Assembly (NCBI GenBank): GCA_016235595.1
Contig: JACRJX010000007.1
Span: forward strand, 124,001-188,000
DNA: 64,000 bases
Source of the DNA: Verrucomicrobiota bacterium
Lineage (GTDB): Bacteria > Verrucomicrobiota > Verrucomicrobiia > CAIQCK01
Reading direction: 5' to 3'
Both the position numbers and the translations under genes were made by a program. The notes beneath the pieces were generated by a model. That model saw nothing but the letters and a program-made list of their open reading frames with translations, was not told the DNA's origin and ran no database searches. This document shows positions 16,417-25,141 of this stretch, piece after piece (within the stretch, counting starts at the first letter, position 1; each line of letters opens with the position of its first letter).

Positions 16417-16431
16417 ACTTCGGCGCGAAGT
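16417..16431 (+). terminator. Weak terminator-like hairpin after SDR gene
   Basis: ACTTCG-gcg-CGAAGT forms a 6-bp stem, followed by AGTGTTTTC. The stem is short and the downstream gene continues in the same direction, so it is at best a partial terminator. Confidence 0.3.
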
Positions 16432-16482
16432 AGTGTTTTCTGCGCACACCCAGACAGGTAGTGAGCAAACATAGGAACCCAC

Positions 16483-17769
16483 ATGAATGACTCAACCCAT
16501 TTTACCCGCAGGGAATTTCTCAGCACCACCAGCAAGACCGTGACAGCGCTTGCCGCAGCGTCGGCTTTCGGACCCGCCATCCTCAGCGCCAAGTCGCCGA
16601 ACGGAACCATCGGCGTTGGCTGCATCGGCCTCGGCACGCGCGGCGGCGACCTCATCAATGGGGCTGTGAATTGCGACGGCGTGAAGGTGACCGCCGTGTG
16701 CGACGTGTATGGGCCGCACCGACAGAAGGGCGTCGAGCGCAGCAAGAACCCCGACGTGAAGACCTACGTGGATTACCACGATTTGCTGGCCGACAAGAAC
16801 GTGGACGCCGTCATCATCGGCACGCCGGACCATTGGCATTGCCAGATGGTGCTCGACGCGGTGAAGGCCGGCAAAGATATCTATTGCGAGAAGGGTTTTT
16901 CGCACACGCTCAAGCAGGCGAAGCTGATGCGCGCCGCGCTCAAGAAGAGCAAGTGCGTCTTCCAACTCGGCCACCAGGCGCGGCAGAGCGCATGCGCATT
17001 GCAGGCGAAGGAACTCATCGCCACCGGCGCGCTCGGCCCGATCACGCTCGTGCGCACCGGCCGCTACGGCAACAACGACGCCGCGCACCCGATCTGGCGC
17101 TGGTATGGCTACTACAACCAGTGGGAGCATCCCGATCCCGCGAAGGTCGTCAAGGACGTGGACTGGAAGCTCTGGTTGGGTGAGTCGCCGAAGATTCCAT
17201 TCAACGAGCGGCATTTCTGGCACTGGCGCTGTTATTGGCGCTACGGCACCGGCCAGGCGGGCGACCTGCTCTCGCACGAGATGGATTTCGTCCAATACAT
17301 CCTTGGCCATGGCATTCCCGACACCTGCTCCTGCACGGGCCTCAACGCGTTGCTCAAGGACGACCGCGAAGTGCCCGACACGTGGGCGGCGGCGTATCAG
17401 TTCATCAAGCTCGGCCGCACCGTCACATTCACCGCGAGCATGAACACCAGCGTGGGTCAGCCGGTGGAGTTCTGCGGCAAGGATGCGCTGTTGCGGTTTG
17501 ACGGCATTGCGCACGACGCAACCAACTTCACGGTCACACCCGAAAGCCACAACGAGCGGAAGGACCTGCCCAAGGGCTACATCCGCGGCAAGACGCCGAA
17601 GCAGCCGAATCACATGGAGGATTTCTTCAACTGCGTCCGCAGCCGCGGCACGCCGAAATGCGGCGTGGACGAGGCGTTCGTCGAAATCGCCACCTCCCTG
17701 ATGTCCGTCGAGTCCTACCTGAAGCGGCGGCAGGTGCGATGGGACGCTGCAAAGGAAGAGATCGTATAA
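16483..17769 (+). CDS. Tat-exported Gfo/Idh/MocA family oxidoreductase
   Basis: 428 residues with a twin-arginine signal (FTRREFLSTTSKT). A Rossmann GVGCIGLGTRGGDL motif follows. IIGTPDHWHCQMVLDAV is a family hallmark. The usual EKP is EKG here (IYCEKGFSHT), as often seen in exported PVC members. The C-terminal domain contains HWRCYWRYGTGQAGDLLSHEMDFV and NHMEDFFNCVRSR. The family carries out NAD(P)-dependent oxidoreduction of sugars and inositols; exported members carry a tightly bound cofactor in the few cases studied. The gene is about 40 bp upstream of the cupin isomerase gene and likely belongs to the same unit. Confidence 0.88.
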   Translation: MNDSTHFTRREFLSTTSKTVTALAAASAFGPAILSAKSPNGTIGVGCIGLGTRGGDLINGAVNCDGVKVTAVCDVYGPHRQKGVERSKNPDVKTYVDYHDLLADKNVDAVIIGTPDHWHCQMVLDAVKAGKDIYCEKGFSHTLKQAKLMRAALKKSKCVFQLGHQARQSACALQAKELIATGALGPITLVRTGRYGNNDAAHPIWRWYGYYNQWEHPDPAKVVKDVDWKLWLGESPKIPFNERHFWHWRCYWRYGTGQAGDLLSHEMDFVQYILGHGIPDTCSCTGLNALLKDDREVPDTWAAAYQFIKLGRTVTFTASMNTSVGQPVEFCGKDALLRFDGIAHDATNFTVTPESHNERKDLPKGYIRGKTPKQPNHMEDFFNCVRSRGTPKCGVDEAFVEIATSLMSVESYLKRRQVRWDAAKEEIV

Positions 17770-17810
17770 CCGATTCACACCCAAGACAACCAACCCCAAC
17801 AAGGAACCAG

Positions 17811-18500
17811 ATGAACCCAATGCTGAACAAAACCCTTCGCGCGCTTTGCGCAGGTATGATGTCGCTGGCGGTCGTGCTGCCGGGCGCTTGTAACGCGCAA
17901 GGAGACAAGACTGTAAACATCAAGTTTGACAACGCCTTTTTCTACAAGGACGGCAAGTTCGATCTGGAGAAAGGCAAGGACGCCATCATCGCGCTGATGA
18001 AACACCACGGCTACCCGGTTTATCCCGGCATCCGGGAGAAGCTTTTTGTTTCCGACTACGGTCTTGGCCACTTCACCGAGGTCGGGCTGGCGGCGGTGAT
18101 GTGGAAGAACAACGAGCCGGATCGCTACATGCTGATGGACATCTACCTGATGCCGAACCAGATGTTGCCCGAACATTGGCATCAGGCCGCCAAGGGTAAT
18201 CCTTCCAAACTCGAAGGATGGCTGGTGCGCTACGGCCTCTCGCACATCGTTGGCGAAGGCGATCCGAACCTGACGGTCAAGGTGCCGGCGATCCACAACG
18301 GCGGCAAGGTCACTGTCGAGCATGAGGTGGCTGCCAAGCCCGGCGATTTCGTCCCGCTCAACCGCGGAGGCGCGCACCATTGGCAGATGGCTGGCCCCGA
18401 AGGCGCGATCATCACCGAGGTGGCCAACGTCCACACTGACGCCGGCGTGCGCCATCTCGACAAGGCCATGAACGACTTCTTCTTGAAGGATGTGAAGTAA
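17811..18500 (+). CDS. Secreted cupin, D-lyxose ketol-isomerase-like
   Basis: 229 residues from an ATG with AAGGA upstream; a signal peptide ends near NAQG. The C-terminal half is a cupin with candidate metal ligands in MLPEHWHQ, a glutamate in SKLEGW, and a histidine in NRGGAHHWQM. The end, ITEVANVHTDAGVRH, resembles the C-terminus of D-lyxose/D-mannose isomerases. That enzyme interconverts D-lyxose and D-xylulose using a divalent metal. It is followed 8 bp later by an FGGY kinase, the expected partner to phosphorylate the ketose. The signal peptide is unusual for an isomerase feeding a cytoplasmic kinase. Confidence 0.65.
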   Translation: MNPMLNKTLRALCAGMMSLAVVLPGACNAQGDKTVNIKFDNAFFYKDGKFDLEKGKDAIIALMKHHGYPVYPGIREKLFVSDYGLGHFTEVGLAAVMWKNNEPDRYMLMDIYLMPNQMLPEHWHQAAKGNPSKLEGWLVRYGLSHIVGEGDPNLTVKVPAIHNGGKVTVEHEVAAKPGDFVPLNRGGAHHWQMAGPEGAIITEVANVHTDAGVRHLDKAMNDFFLKDVK

Positions 18501-18508
18501 ACGTTTGC

Positions 18509-20020
18509 ATGTCACGTTACCTCCTCGGCATTGACAACGGTGGCACGGTTTCCAAAGCCGCGTTGTTCACGCTTGATGGCAACGAGGTTGCCACCGCCGG
18601 GCGGAAGATCGCGACGCTGGAGCCGAAGCCGGGCCACGCCGAGCGCGATGCCGACGGGTTGTGGCGCAGCACCGCCGAGGCGATTCGCGAAGTGCTGGCG
18701 AAGTCCGGCGTCAATCCGTGCGACATTCTCTGTGTCGCCTGCGCCGGCCATGGCAACGGCCTCTATCTCATTGGCGACGATGGCCGTCCGGTGCGCAACG
18801 GCATCTATTCCACCGATTCGCGCGCGTTGGATTACGTTGCGCGTTGGCGCGCGGCCGGCGTCGGCGAGCGTGCGCTGCCAAAGACTGCGCAATGCCTCTG
18901 GCCTGGCCAGCCGAATGCGCTGCTGGCATGGCTGCGCGACCACGAGCCTGAGATACTCGCCCGCGCGCGTTGGGCGCTGATGTGCAAGGACTACATCCGG
19001 TTCCGGCTCACGAGCGAAGTCTGTGCCGAACTGACCGACATGTCCGGCACGAGCCTGATGAACGTCGTCACAGCCGGCTACGACGACAGCGTGCTGGAGC
19101 TATTCGGTATCGCGGACATGAAGCGCCTGCTGCCGCCATTGGTCAAGAGCGCCGACCTTTGCGGCAAGGTCACCGCGCAAGCCGCCGCCGAGACGGGCCT
19201 GGCCGCGGGCACGCCGGTCGCGGGCGGATTGTTCGACATTGACGCATGCGGGTTGGCGGCGGGCATGGTGGATGAACGGTTGATGACGCTGGTGGCCGGC
19301 ACGTGGGGCTGCAACCTTTACGTCGCCCGCGAGCCGCTCATAGACAAAGACCTTTTCATGACGAGTTGCTACGCCATTTCGGGCTGGCATCTGATGCTGG
19401 AAGGCAGTCCAACCTCCGCTGGCAATCTCGAATGGTTCATCGCCGAGTTCCTCGGTGACGGGACGGGCAAACTCCCCGCCCAAGGCAGGTCCGTCTATGA
19501 CCTCTGCACCGAACTGGTCGCGTCGGCGGACGCGCGCGATTCACGACTCGTGTTCCTGCCGTTTCTCTACGGCTCCAATGCCCACACGGCGGCGAAGTCG
19601 TGTCTGATCGGCCTCGAAGGCCGCCACAACCGCGCCCACGTGCTGCGCGCGGTCTATGAAGGCATCGTTTTCGCCCACCACTGGCACGTGCGCCGGCTGC
19701 TGCAATTCCGCCCGCCGCCGGACGCGATTCGCTTCACCGGCGGCGCGGCGCGCAGCAACCTGTGGGTGCAGATGTTCGCCGACTGCTTCCAGATTCCGGT
19801 GGAGATTCCCGCCGGTACGGAACTCGGCGCGCTCGGCGCGGCCATCGCGGCGGCGGTTGCGTGTGGTTGCCATGCGGACTACCCGCAGGCGGTGAAGGCG
19901 ATGACCCGTGTCGCGCGTCGGCAGGCGCCGGATCCGACGATGAAGGATTTGTATGCGGCGAAGTATGCGAGGTATCTGGAAGTCATTCATGCCTTGGAGA
20001 ACGTCTGGGGAAAGTGGTAG
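18509..20020 (+). CDS. FGGY-family carbohydrate kinase (LyxK/EryA-like)
   Basis: 503 residues, the usual length for FGGY kinases. The N-terminal phosphate-binding GIDNGGTVSK begins at residue 7, and CVACAGHGNGLYLI and STDSRA follow. A GLFDIDACGLAAG block lies mid-protein and a C-terminal FTGGAARSNLWVQMFAD block binds the adenosine moiety. The family phosphorylates ketoses and polyols such as xylulose and erythritol; the best resemblance is to L-xylulose and erythritol kinases. Being beside a lyxose-isomerase-like gene favours xylulose. Erythritol-type kinases instead pair with GlpD-like dehydrogenases, one of which is at 1-1101. Confidence 0.82.
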   Translation: MSRYLLGIDNGGTVSKAALFTLDGNEVATAGRKIATLEPKPGHAERDADGLWRSTAEAIREVLAKSGVNPCDILCVACAGHGNGLYLIGDDGRPVRNGIYSTDSRALDYVARWRAAGVGERALPKTAQCLWPGQPNALLAWLRDHEPEILARARWALMCKDYIRFRLTSEVCAELTDMSGTSLMNVVTAGYDDSVLELFGIADMKRLLPPLVKSADLCGKVTAQAAAETGLAAGTPVAGGLFDIDACGLAAGMVDERLMTLVAGTWGCNLYVAREPLIDKDLFMTSCYAISGWHLMLEGSPTSAGNLEWFIAEFLGDGTGKLPAQGRSVYDLCTELVASADARDSRLVFLPFLYGSNAHTAAKSCLIGLEGRHNRAHVLRAVYEGIVFAHHWHVRRLLQFRPPPDAIRFTGGAARSNLWVQMFADCFQIPVEIPAGTELGALGAAIAAAVACGCHADYPQAVKAMTRVARRQAPDPTMKDLYAAKYARYLEVIHALENVWGKW

Positions 20021-20048
20021 CCTCGTTGTTGGCCAGAGGAGAAAGAAC

Positions 20049-21128
20049 ATGCGAACGATGACAAGAGTGGCGAGAGTGTTGGCGGTTTTGGTTTTTTGCT
20101 GGTTCATGGGCGGCTGCGGCTGTGAGTGTGGGAAGAGCAGCCAGTCTGCGGCACCCGGCGGGCTGTTGAAACCCCGCGTCGGGTTCATGCTGCCGGAAAA
20201 ATACAACAGTCCCGATGGCATGACCATCGGCAAGGATGGTTGCATCTACCTCTCCGTGAACAACGTCGTGTTGCCGCAGCATCCAGCGAAGATCCTGCGC
20301 ATCACGCCCGACGACAAGCTGGAGGAAATCGTTACGCTTCCGCCGCATCCCGAGACTGGCCGCGCCAGCCCGCTCGGCGTCGCGTTCGGCTCCGACGGCA
20401 ACCTCTACGTCGCCGACTGCCAGGCGTTCAATACGAAGGAGCCGGGCAAGTCGCGGCTGCTGCGCGTGAACATGAAGGACGGCAAGGCTGCCGGTTGCGA
20501 TGTCGTGGCCGTCGGCTTCAACATGTCCAACGGCGTGGCGGCGAAGGGCGATTGCATCTACGTCTGCGAGACGACGCTCAACAAGGAGACGCCCATGCCC
20601 AGCGGCGTCTATCGCTTCACGATCGCCGAGTTGGACGCGAAAAATCCCGCGAAAGTGACCGGCCTCAACGATCCGCGCCTGATCGTCAAGCTCTCCACGC
20701 AGAGCAAGGAGCATTTCAACGGCGCCAACGGCCTCGACATCGACGCCGCCGGCAACATGTATGTCTGCAATTTCGGCGATGGCGAAGTGCACAAAGTGAC
20801 CTTCGACGCCGCCGGCAAGGTTGCGACACAAGCCCTGCTCGCGAAAGGTCACGGCATGGAGAGCTCCGATGGCCTGCATTGCGACTCCGCCGGCAACCTT
20901 TGGGTGGCCGACTTTCTCGGCAACGCCGTGGTGCGGATTGATTCCAAAACCGGTGCGGTTGCCATCGTGGTCAAGAACGGCGAGAGCGACGGGGCTGACG
21001 GCAGCCTCCACTCACCGTCAGAATGCATCGTGCGCGGCAACAAGCTCTATGTCTCGAACATCAACCTCACTTACGGCCCGCACAAATCCAGCAAATTGTA
21101 CACGATCTCCGTGGTTGACCTGAAGTAG
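20049..21128 (+). CDS. SMP-30/gluconolactonase-like lipoprotein
   Basis: 359 residues from an ATG with AGGAG upstream. The signal sequence ends in a lipobox, FMGGC, so the mature protein is likely lipid-anchored. Propeller strands repeat: NSPDGMTIGKDGCIYLSV, PLGVAFGSDGNLYVADC, SNGVAAKGDCIYVCE, ANGLDIDAAGNMYVCNFG and SSDGLHCDSAGNLWVAD. It resembles the secreted protein at 10169-11275 and closes the catabolic run. Function as a lactonase or a binding propeller cannot be decided from the sequence. Confidence 0.75.
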   Translation: MRTMTRVARVLAVLVFCWFMGGCGCECGKSSQSAAPGGLLKPRVGFMLPEKYNSPDGMTIGKDGCIYLSVNNVVLPQHPAKILRITPDDKLEEIVTLPPHPETGRASPLGVAFGSDGNLYVADCQAFNTKEPGKSRLLRVNMKDGKAAGCDVVAVGFNMSNGVAAKGDCIYVCETTLNKETPMPSGVYRFTIAELDAKNPAKVTGLNDPRLIVKLSTQSKEHFNGANGLDIDAAGNMYVCNFGDGEVHKVTFDAAGKVATQALLAKGHGMESSDGLHCDSAGNLWVADFLGNAVVRIDSKTGAVAIVVKNGESDGADGSLHSPSECIVRGNKLYVSNINLTYGPHKSSKLYTISVVDLK

Positions 21129-21269
21129 CTGCCGCGGTTTGCATTTGGAATACCAGTTGTAGTTGTTGGTGAGGTGTTTGCCGGCGAGGGGGGTGCATTG
21201 GGCGACTTCCCGGTATGGCCCGCTCCGTTATAAGCCAGAATGGGCGCAGAACGCTGCTGCGCGCGAGGT

Positions 21270-22169
21270 TCATCCGCGTTGCTGGTAAGTCTGCATCAGC
21301 CGCCAGTCTTCTTCGACATCCCACAGGTTGTGAAAGCAATACCACTGGTCGGGATAGTCGCCGATGGCCTGTTCCAGCCGTTGCACCACCTGACGGGTCA
21401 GGCTCTCCACGGTGTCTTGGGTCTTGTCCACGAAGATAGGGTCGTAAAAGAAAAGCTTGTAGCCATCATCCGGCCGCCGCACGCAAAAGCTCGCCACGAT
21501 CGGCGCGCCCGTGGCCAGAGCCAGGCGGGCCGGTCCGATGGGCATGCGCGCGGGCGCGCCGAAGAACACGGCGGTGTCCCGGTTGTTGGTAAAGTCGCGG
21601 TCGCCAGCCAAGGCTACGATTTCGTTGCGATGAAGCGTGCGCAGGCAGTCGCGCGTGGCGCGCCCCATGACAATGACGCCCATGCCTCGCGCGCGGCGCT
21701 GACGCTGGAAGAGTTCGTTCATCCGCGGGTCGGGTTGGTTGAGGGCCACGACGGTGAATTTGTAACCGCGCTGGATGATGCTCATGCCGCCGTTCTCAAT
21801 GTTGCCCAGATGCGCGGTGACCACGACGACGCCGTTCCCCAAAGCCAGGCCGCGATCCATGGCCTGAATGTTCTCCACTTCCATCAGCGAAGCCAGTTCT
21901 GCATCGCGCCCCTCGGCGTAGCGGTAATAGTCCACAATGTATCTGGCAAAACTGTAGTAAACGGCCCGCGTGCGACGGCGCAGCGCGACCGGGTCGAGCG
22001 GCTGGCCATGAAACGTGGCCGCGCGCTGGAGGTTGCCTGCAACAGCTTCGACTTCGCGGCGTTTGAGAATCAGGAGAATCCGCGACACCAACCAGGCCAC
22101 CGCATAGATCACGCGGCGGGGCGCGGCGCGCGAGGCAAAGGCCGCGATTCTGAAGAACCAGTATTTCAT
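21270..22169 (-). CDS. LpxL/HtrB-like lipid A acyltransferase (LPLAT family)
   Basis: 299 residues from the ATG at 22169; the longer open frame to 22253 adds an unlikely leader. The N-terminus has a hydrophobic anchor (VIYAVAWLVSRILLIL). The catalytic HxxxxE motif is His120-Glu125 in TAHLGNIENGG. Further blocks are LNQPDPRMNELF and ALAGDRDFTNNRDTAVFFG, as in lauroyl/myristoyl transferases of lipid A synthesis. It transfers an acyl chain at the inner membrane, which points to a Gram-negative envelope. It stands alone and converges with the SMP-30-like lipoprotein gene. Confidence 0.85.
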   Translation of the reverse strand: MKYWFFRIAAFASRAAPRRVIYAVAWLVSRILLILKRREVEAVAGNLQRAATFHGQPLDPVALRRRTRAVYYSFARYIVDYYRYAEGRDAELASLMEVENIQAMDRGLALGNGVVVVTAHLGNIENGGMSIIQRGYKFTVVALNQPDPRMNELFQRQRRARGMGVIVMGRATRDCLRTLHRNEIVALAGDRDFTNNRDTAVFFGAPARMPIGPARLALATGAPIVASFCVRRPDDGYKLFFYDPIFVDKTQDTVESLTRQVVQRLEQAIGDYPDQWYCFHNLWDVEEDWRLMQTYQQRG

Positions 22170-22344
22170 CGCGCCAACTGTAAGACTGTTGCGGTCTGCG
22201 TATTGTTTTGCATGGCTCCCAGTGACTTCAAGGCCAGTGTAGTGCCGACCCATGCCCTGTCAATTGCAATAGCCCCCGCCGCGATCGCGTCTTCGAGCCG
22301 AAAATCGCCTTGAAAACAACCCCACCCGGAATAGGCTAGCCATC

Positions 22345-22698
22345 ATGAGTTTGAAGATTTCGCCGTCCGCGCCGGCACTCCCATCCAAGCTTCCGCTGGT
22401 GATGGGGTTTGTGTGTTTCGCAGTGGGTGCGGTGACTCTGCTCTACGCAGGTTTTGCGGCCCTGAAGAGCATGGATCAATCTGCGCAGGCCCGGCAGAAT
22501 CTCCAACAAATCGAAAGCAGCTGGGCGAAGATTGCCAGCGACAGCCAGCAGTCTTTCAATGTGATGAAGGGATTTGCCTCCAGCACCATCCTGCTGACGC
22601 GAACGAATTTACGCGTGAAGCTCGCGCTCTGCGGCGTCAGCTTGTTGACGGTGGCGGCGGGCGGGGTGCTCCTATTCAGCGCCCGACCTCGGAGATGA
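22345..22698 (+). CDS. Small membrane protein of unknown function, two transmembrane segments
   Basis: 117 residues. Two hydrophobic stretches are visible, at about residues 17-40 (LVMGFVCFAVGAVTLLYAGF) and 92-111 (LALCGVSLLTVAAGGVLLF), with a polar helical loop between them (QSAQARQNLQQIESSW). I recognise no family. It precedes two further small or unknown genes in the same direction. Confidence 0.6.
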   Translation: MSLKISPSAPALPSKLPLVMGFVCFAVGAVTLLYAGFAALKSMDQSAQARQNLQQIESSWAKIASDSQQSFNVMKGFASSTILLTRTNLRVKLALCGVSLLTVAAGGVLLFSARPRR

Positions 22699-22757
22699 GG
22701 ACGGCGACAAACACCGTTTTTTAGCATAACTTTCCTCGAAGCCGTGGAACCTACACG

Positions 22758-23015
22758 ATGAAGCCCCGAAAAAAAGCCAGGTCAAAGAAAGCCCTCCTGC
22801 TCGGTCTGGGACTCGACAACAAAGACCATCACAAGCGGGTCACGCAGGGTGAGAATTTTCTGTTGCTGGGCGGCAGCGAGGAGACGCACGACCACATGAC
22901 CGAGAAGGCGATCAAGTTCAACGAAAAGCTCAAGCAGCGTGGCAAGAAGCTTGAAGAGGTTTCCAAGGACGAGTTCCTCGACATCGCCCACGACATAGAC
23001 ATGTTACCGGAGTGA
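22758..23015 (+). CDS. Small charged protein of unknown function
   Basis: 85 residues, very rich in Lys and Glu, with the segments KALLLGLGLDNKDHHKRVTQ and NFLLLGGSEETHDHMTEKA. No signal peptide or membrane segment is present, so it is probably cytoplasmic. The stop overlaps the GTG start of the next gene (GTGA), showing translational coupling. I recognise no family. Confidence 0.65.
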   Translation: MKPRKKARSKKALLLGLGLDNKDHHKRVTQGENFLLLGGSEETHDHMTEKAIKFNEKLKQRGKKLEEVSKDEFLDIAHDIDMLPE

Positions 23016-23809
23016 CGAACGCCGCCGCGCGCATGGCGATGAAAAAATCCGCTTCTCTCAAGAACTGGCTGCCACTCGCTCGTGGCGCGGGCGCCGGAGC
23101 GGGTGAGTTGCCCACGGGCGCGGCATTTCGCACGGAGTGGATTGATTTCGAGAACGGCATCCGCGTCGGCAACCTCGAACCCCACGAGCGAGTCACGCAA
23201 ATCTTCAAGTATCATCTTGAGCAGCGCCATCGGCAGCCGTTTGTCTGCGATCGCTGGGGCCGCGGCGTGTTCTGGCAGTGGATTTGCTGGGTGCCGCGCA
23301 AGAACCGCGAGGCCAAGCCGGTCAGCCACGATGTAAACTGGAGCTGCGCCAAGTTCTTCATCTCTGTGGACCAGGACGAGCGCGTCTTCAAAGCTGGCGC
23401 GCAAATCGAGCGCGGCCCGGCGTCCGGACCGGAGGAGTTTCCCGGTTGTGTGCTCAAGCCTGACTGGGACTGGCATCGCCTAGTTGCCGGCTTTCGGGCG
23501 GGCAGCGAACTGGAGCGCGAACTGCTGCGCCTGATCCGGCAGGACCAGTTCGTCGCCCAAATCGGCGACTGGGAGAAGATGCAGATTTTCAACGCCAGGA
23601 ACTTCCAGTCGGTCGCGCAACTTCGCGCTGCGCTGAAGAAAGTCGGCGACCGTGATTGGGTCGGCTTCCAGATTTACTATCCATTCCCGGAAAAGGAAGT
23701 CCGCGGCATGAGCGGTCATGAGTTGGTACAGGCCGTCGCCGCTGTCTTTGCCGAAACGACGCCCGTCATGAACCTCTCCATGCAAGTGCCGCTACAGGTT
23801 GGCGAGTGA
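23012..23809 (+). CDS. Conserved-looking protein of unknown function coupled to the small charged protein
   Basis: 265 residues from a GTG that overlaps the preceding stop; an ATG at 23033 is an alternative. The protein is rich in aromatic residues (CDRWGRGVFWQWICWVPRKN, KPDWDWHRLVAGFRAGSE) and looks globular and cytoplasmic. Two short blocks near the C-terminus, RDWVGFQIYYPFPEKEVRGM and GHELVQAVAAVF, look well conserved in style, but I cannot assign a family. The coupling to the small charged protein suggests that they act together. Confidence 0.65.
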   Translation: MTNAAARMAMKKSASLKNWLPLARGAGAGAGELPTGAAFRTEWIDFENGIRVGNLEPHERVTQIFKYHLEQRHRQPFVCDRWGRGVFWQWICWVPRKNREAKPVSHDVNWSCAKFFISVDQDERVFKAGAQIERGPASGPEEFPGCVLKPDWDWHRLVAGFRAGSELERELLRLIRQDQFVAQIGDWEKMQIFNARNFQSVAQLRAALKKVGDRDWVGFQIYYPFPEKEVRGMSGHELVQAVAAVFAETTPVMNLSMQVPLQVGE

Positions 23810-23824
23810 CGTTGGACGATACGC

Positions 23825-25141
23825 TTACGTCGCCGGGTAGATCCAGGGTGGGCGATAGGGACGGCTGAGCAGCTTGCTGGCTTCCGCGTCACCGACGATT
23901 TCTTCCTTCGCACCGTCCCACTGCAAGCTGCGACCCGTGCGCCATGAGATCATGGCCAGCAGCGGCAGCACGGAGGAACGATGCGCCAGTTCGATTCGCG
24001 CGGCGGCGGGCTTATGGTTCTCGACGGCATCGAGAAAATCCGCCCAGAGCAGCTTGAGGTTGTGGCCGTCAGGTTCCTGCAACTGCGCGTCCTCGTGGAG
24101 CGATTTATCCTTCTTGTTCGCCGGATAGAACGTCCAGCCATCGCGCCAACCGATGTGAAGAATGCCCTTGGTGCCGTAGAAATAAGCGCCGATCCGGTGT
24201 TTCTCGGTGTCATTGCCGGCGAACTGGCGGTTCTCCCAGACACAGGTGAATTTTGGAAATTCGAACACAGCGACCTGATGATCAGGCGTGTCGGTGGTTT
24301 GCTCGCGATCGTTGAGCACTGCGGGACCGCGGATGGCGCGGCCGGCGGTGCTGAAGACGCGGTGTGGATACTCGCCTCCGTTCCACCACAGCACCTGGTC
24401 GAGCCAATGCACGCCCCAGTCGCCGATCTGGCCGTTGGCGTAGTCGAGGAAGCTGCGCCAACCGCCGGGATGGAGCTTGGTGTTGAACGGCCGCTTTGGC
24501 GCGGGGCCGCACCAGAAGTCCCAGTCCATGCCGTCCGGCGGTTTGCTGTTCGGGGTCGGCTTCTCCGGCCCGCCGGCGCTGTGGGCAAACGCGCGCACCA
24601 TGCCGATGTCTCCGACCGCGCCGGAGCGAAGAAATTTCATCGCGCTGGCGTGATGCGGACCGATGCGGCGATGCAACCCGACCTGCACCACGCGATCGGC
24701 GGCGCGCGCGGCCTTCACCATCGCGCGGCTTTCATTGACCGTGTGGCCGGTGGGTTTCTCGACGAACACATGCGCGCCCGCCTTGAGCGCGGCGATGGTC
24801 TGCAGCGCATGCCAATGGTCCGGCGTGGCGATGATGACGATCTCCGGACGATCCTTTTCGAGCAGTTCGCGGAAGTCCTTGAACGTCTTCGGTTGGGTGC
24901 CGCTAAGGTCGCTGACCTGTTCGGCGGCGACTTCGAGACCCATCGAGTCCACGTCGCACAGCGCGCTGATCTGGCAGCGGCCCGACGCCATCGCTTCCTT
25001 GAGGATGTTCTTGCCCCACCAACCGGCGCCGATGAGCGCGGTGCGCAGTTTTCGCCCGGCGTCAGCGCCGTGCGTCGTGAACGGCGTCGCAAGGCCCGCA
25101 ACAGCAGCGGCGCGCAGGAAATGACGGCGGGTGATGTTCAT
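23825..25141 (-). CDS. Tat-exported Gfo/Idh/MocA family oxidoreductase
   Basis: 438 residues starting with a twin-arginine signal (ITRRHFLRAAAVAG). The Rossmann motif ALIGAGWWGKNI, the IIATPDHWHALQTI block and the canonical FVEKPTGHT are present. WRSFLDYANGQIGDWGVHWLDQVLWW lies in the C-terminal domain. The start overlaps the stop of the upstream PQQ-type propeller gene (ATGA), so the two are translationally coupled. The open frame reaching 25375 is antisense-type extension into that gene and was trimmed. The substrate is presumably a sugar derivative. Confidence 0.88.
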   Translation of the reverse strand: MNITRRHFLRAAAVAGLATPFTTHGADAGRKLRTALIGAGWWGKNILKEAMASGRCQISALCDVDSMGLEVAAEQVSDLSGTQPKTFKDFRELLEKDRPEIVIIATPDHWHALQTIAALKAGAHVFVEKPTGHTVNESRAMVKAARAADRVVQVGLHRRIGPHHASAMKFLRSGAVGDIGMVRAFAHSAGGPEKPTPNSKPPDGMDWDFWCGPAPKRPFNTKLHPGGWRSFLDYANGQIGDWGVHWLDQVLWWNGGEYPHRVFSTAGRAIRGPAVLNDREQTTDTPDHQVAVFEFPKFTCVWENRQFAGNDTEKHRIGAYFYGTKGILHIGWRDGWTFYPANKKDKSLHEDAQLQEPDGHNLKLLWADFLDAVENHKPAAARIELAHRSSVLPLLAMISWRTGRSLQWDGAKEEIVGDAEASKLLSRPYRPPWIYPAT

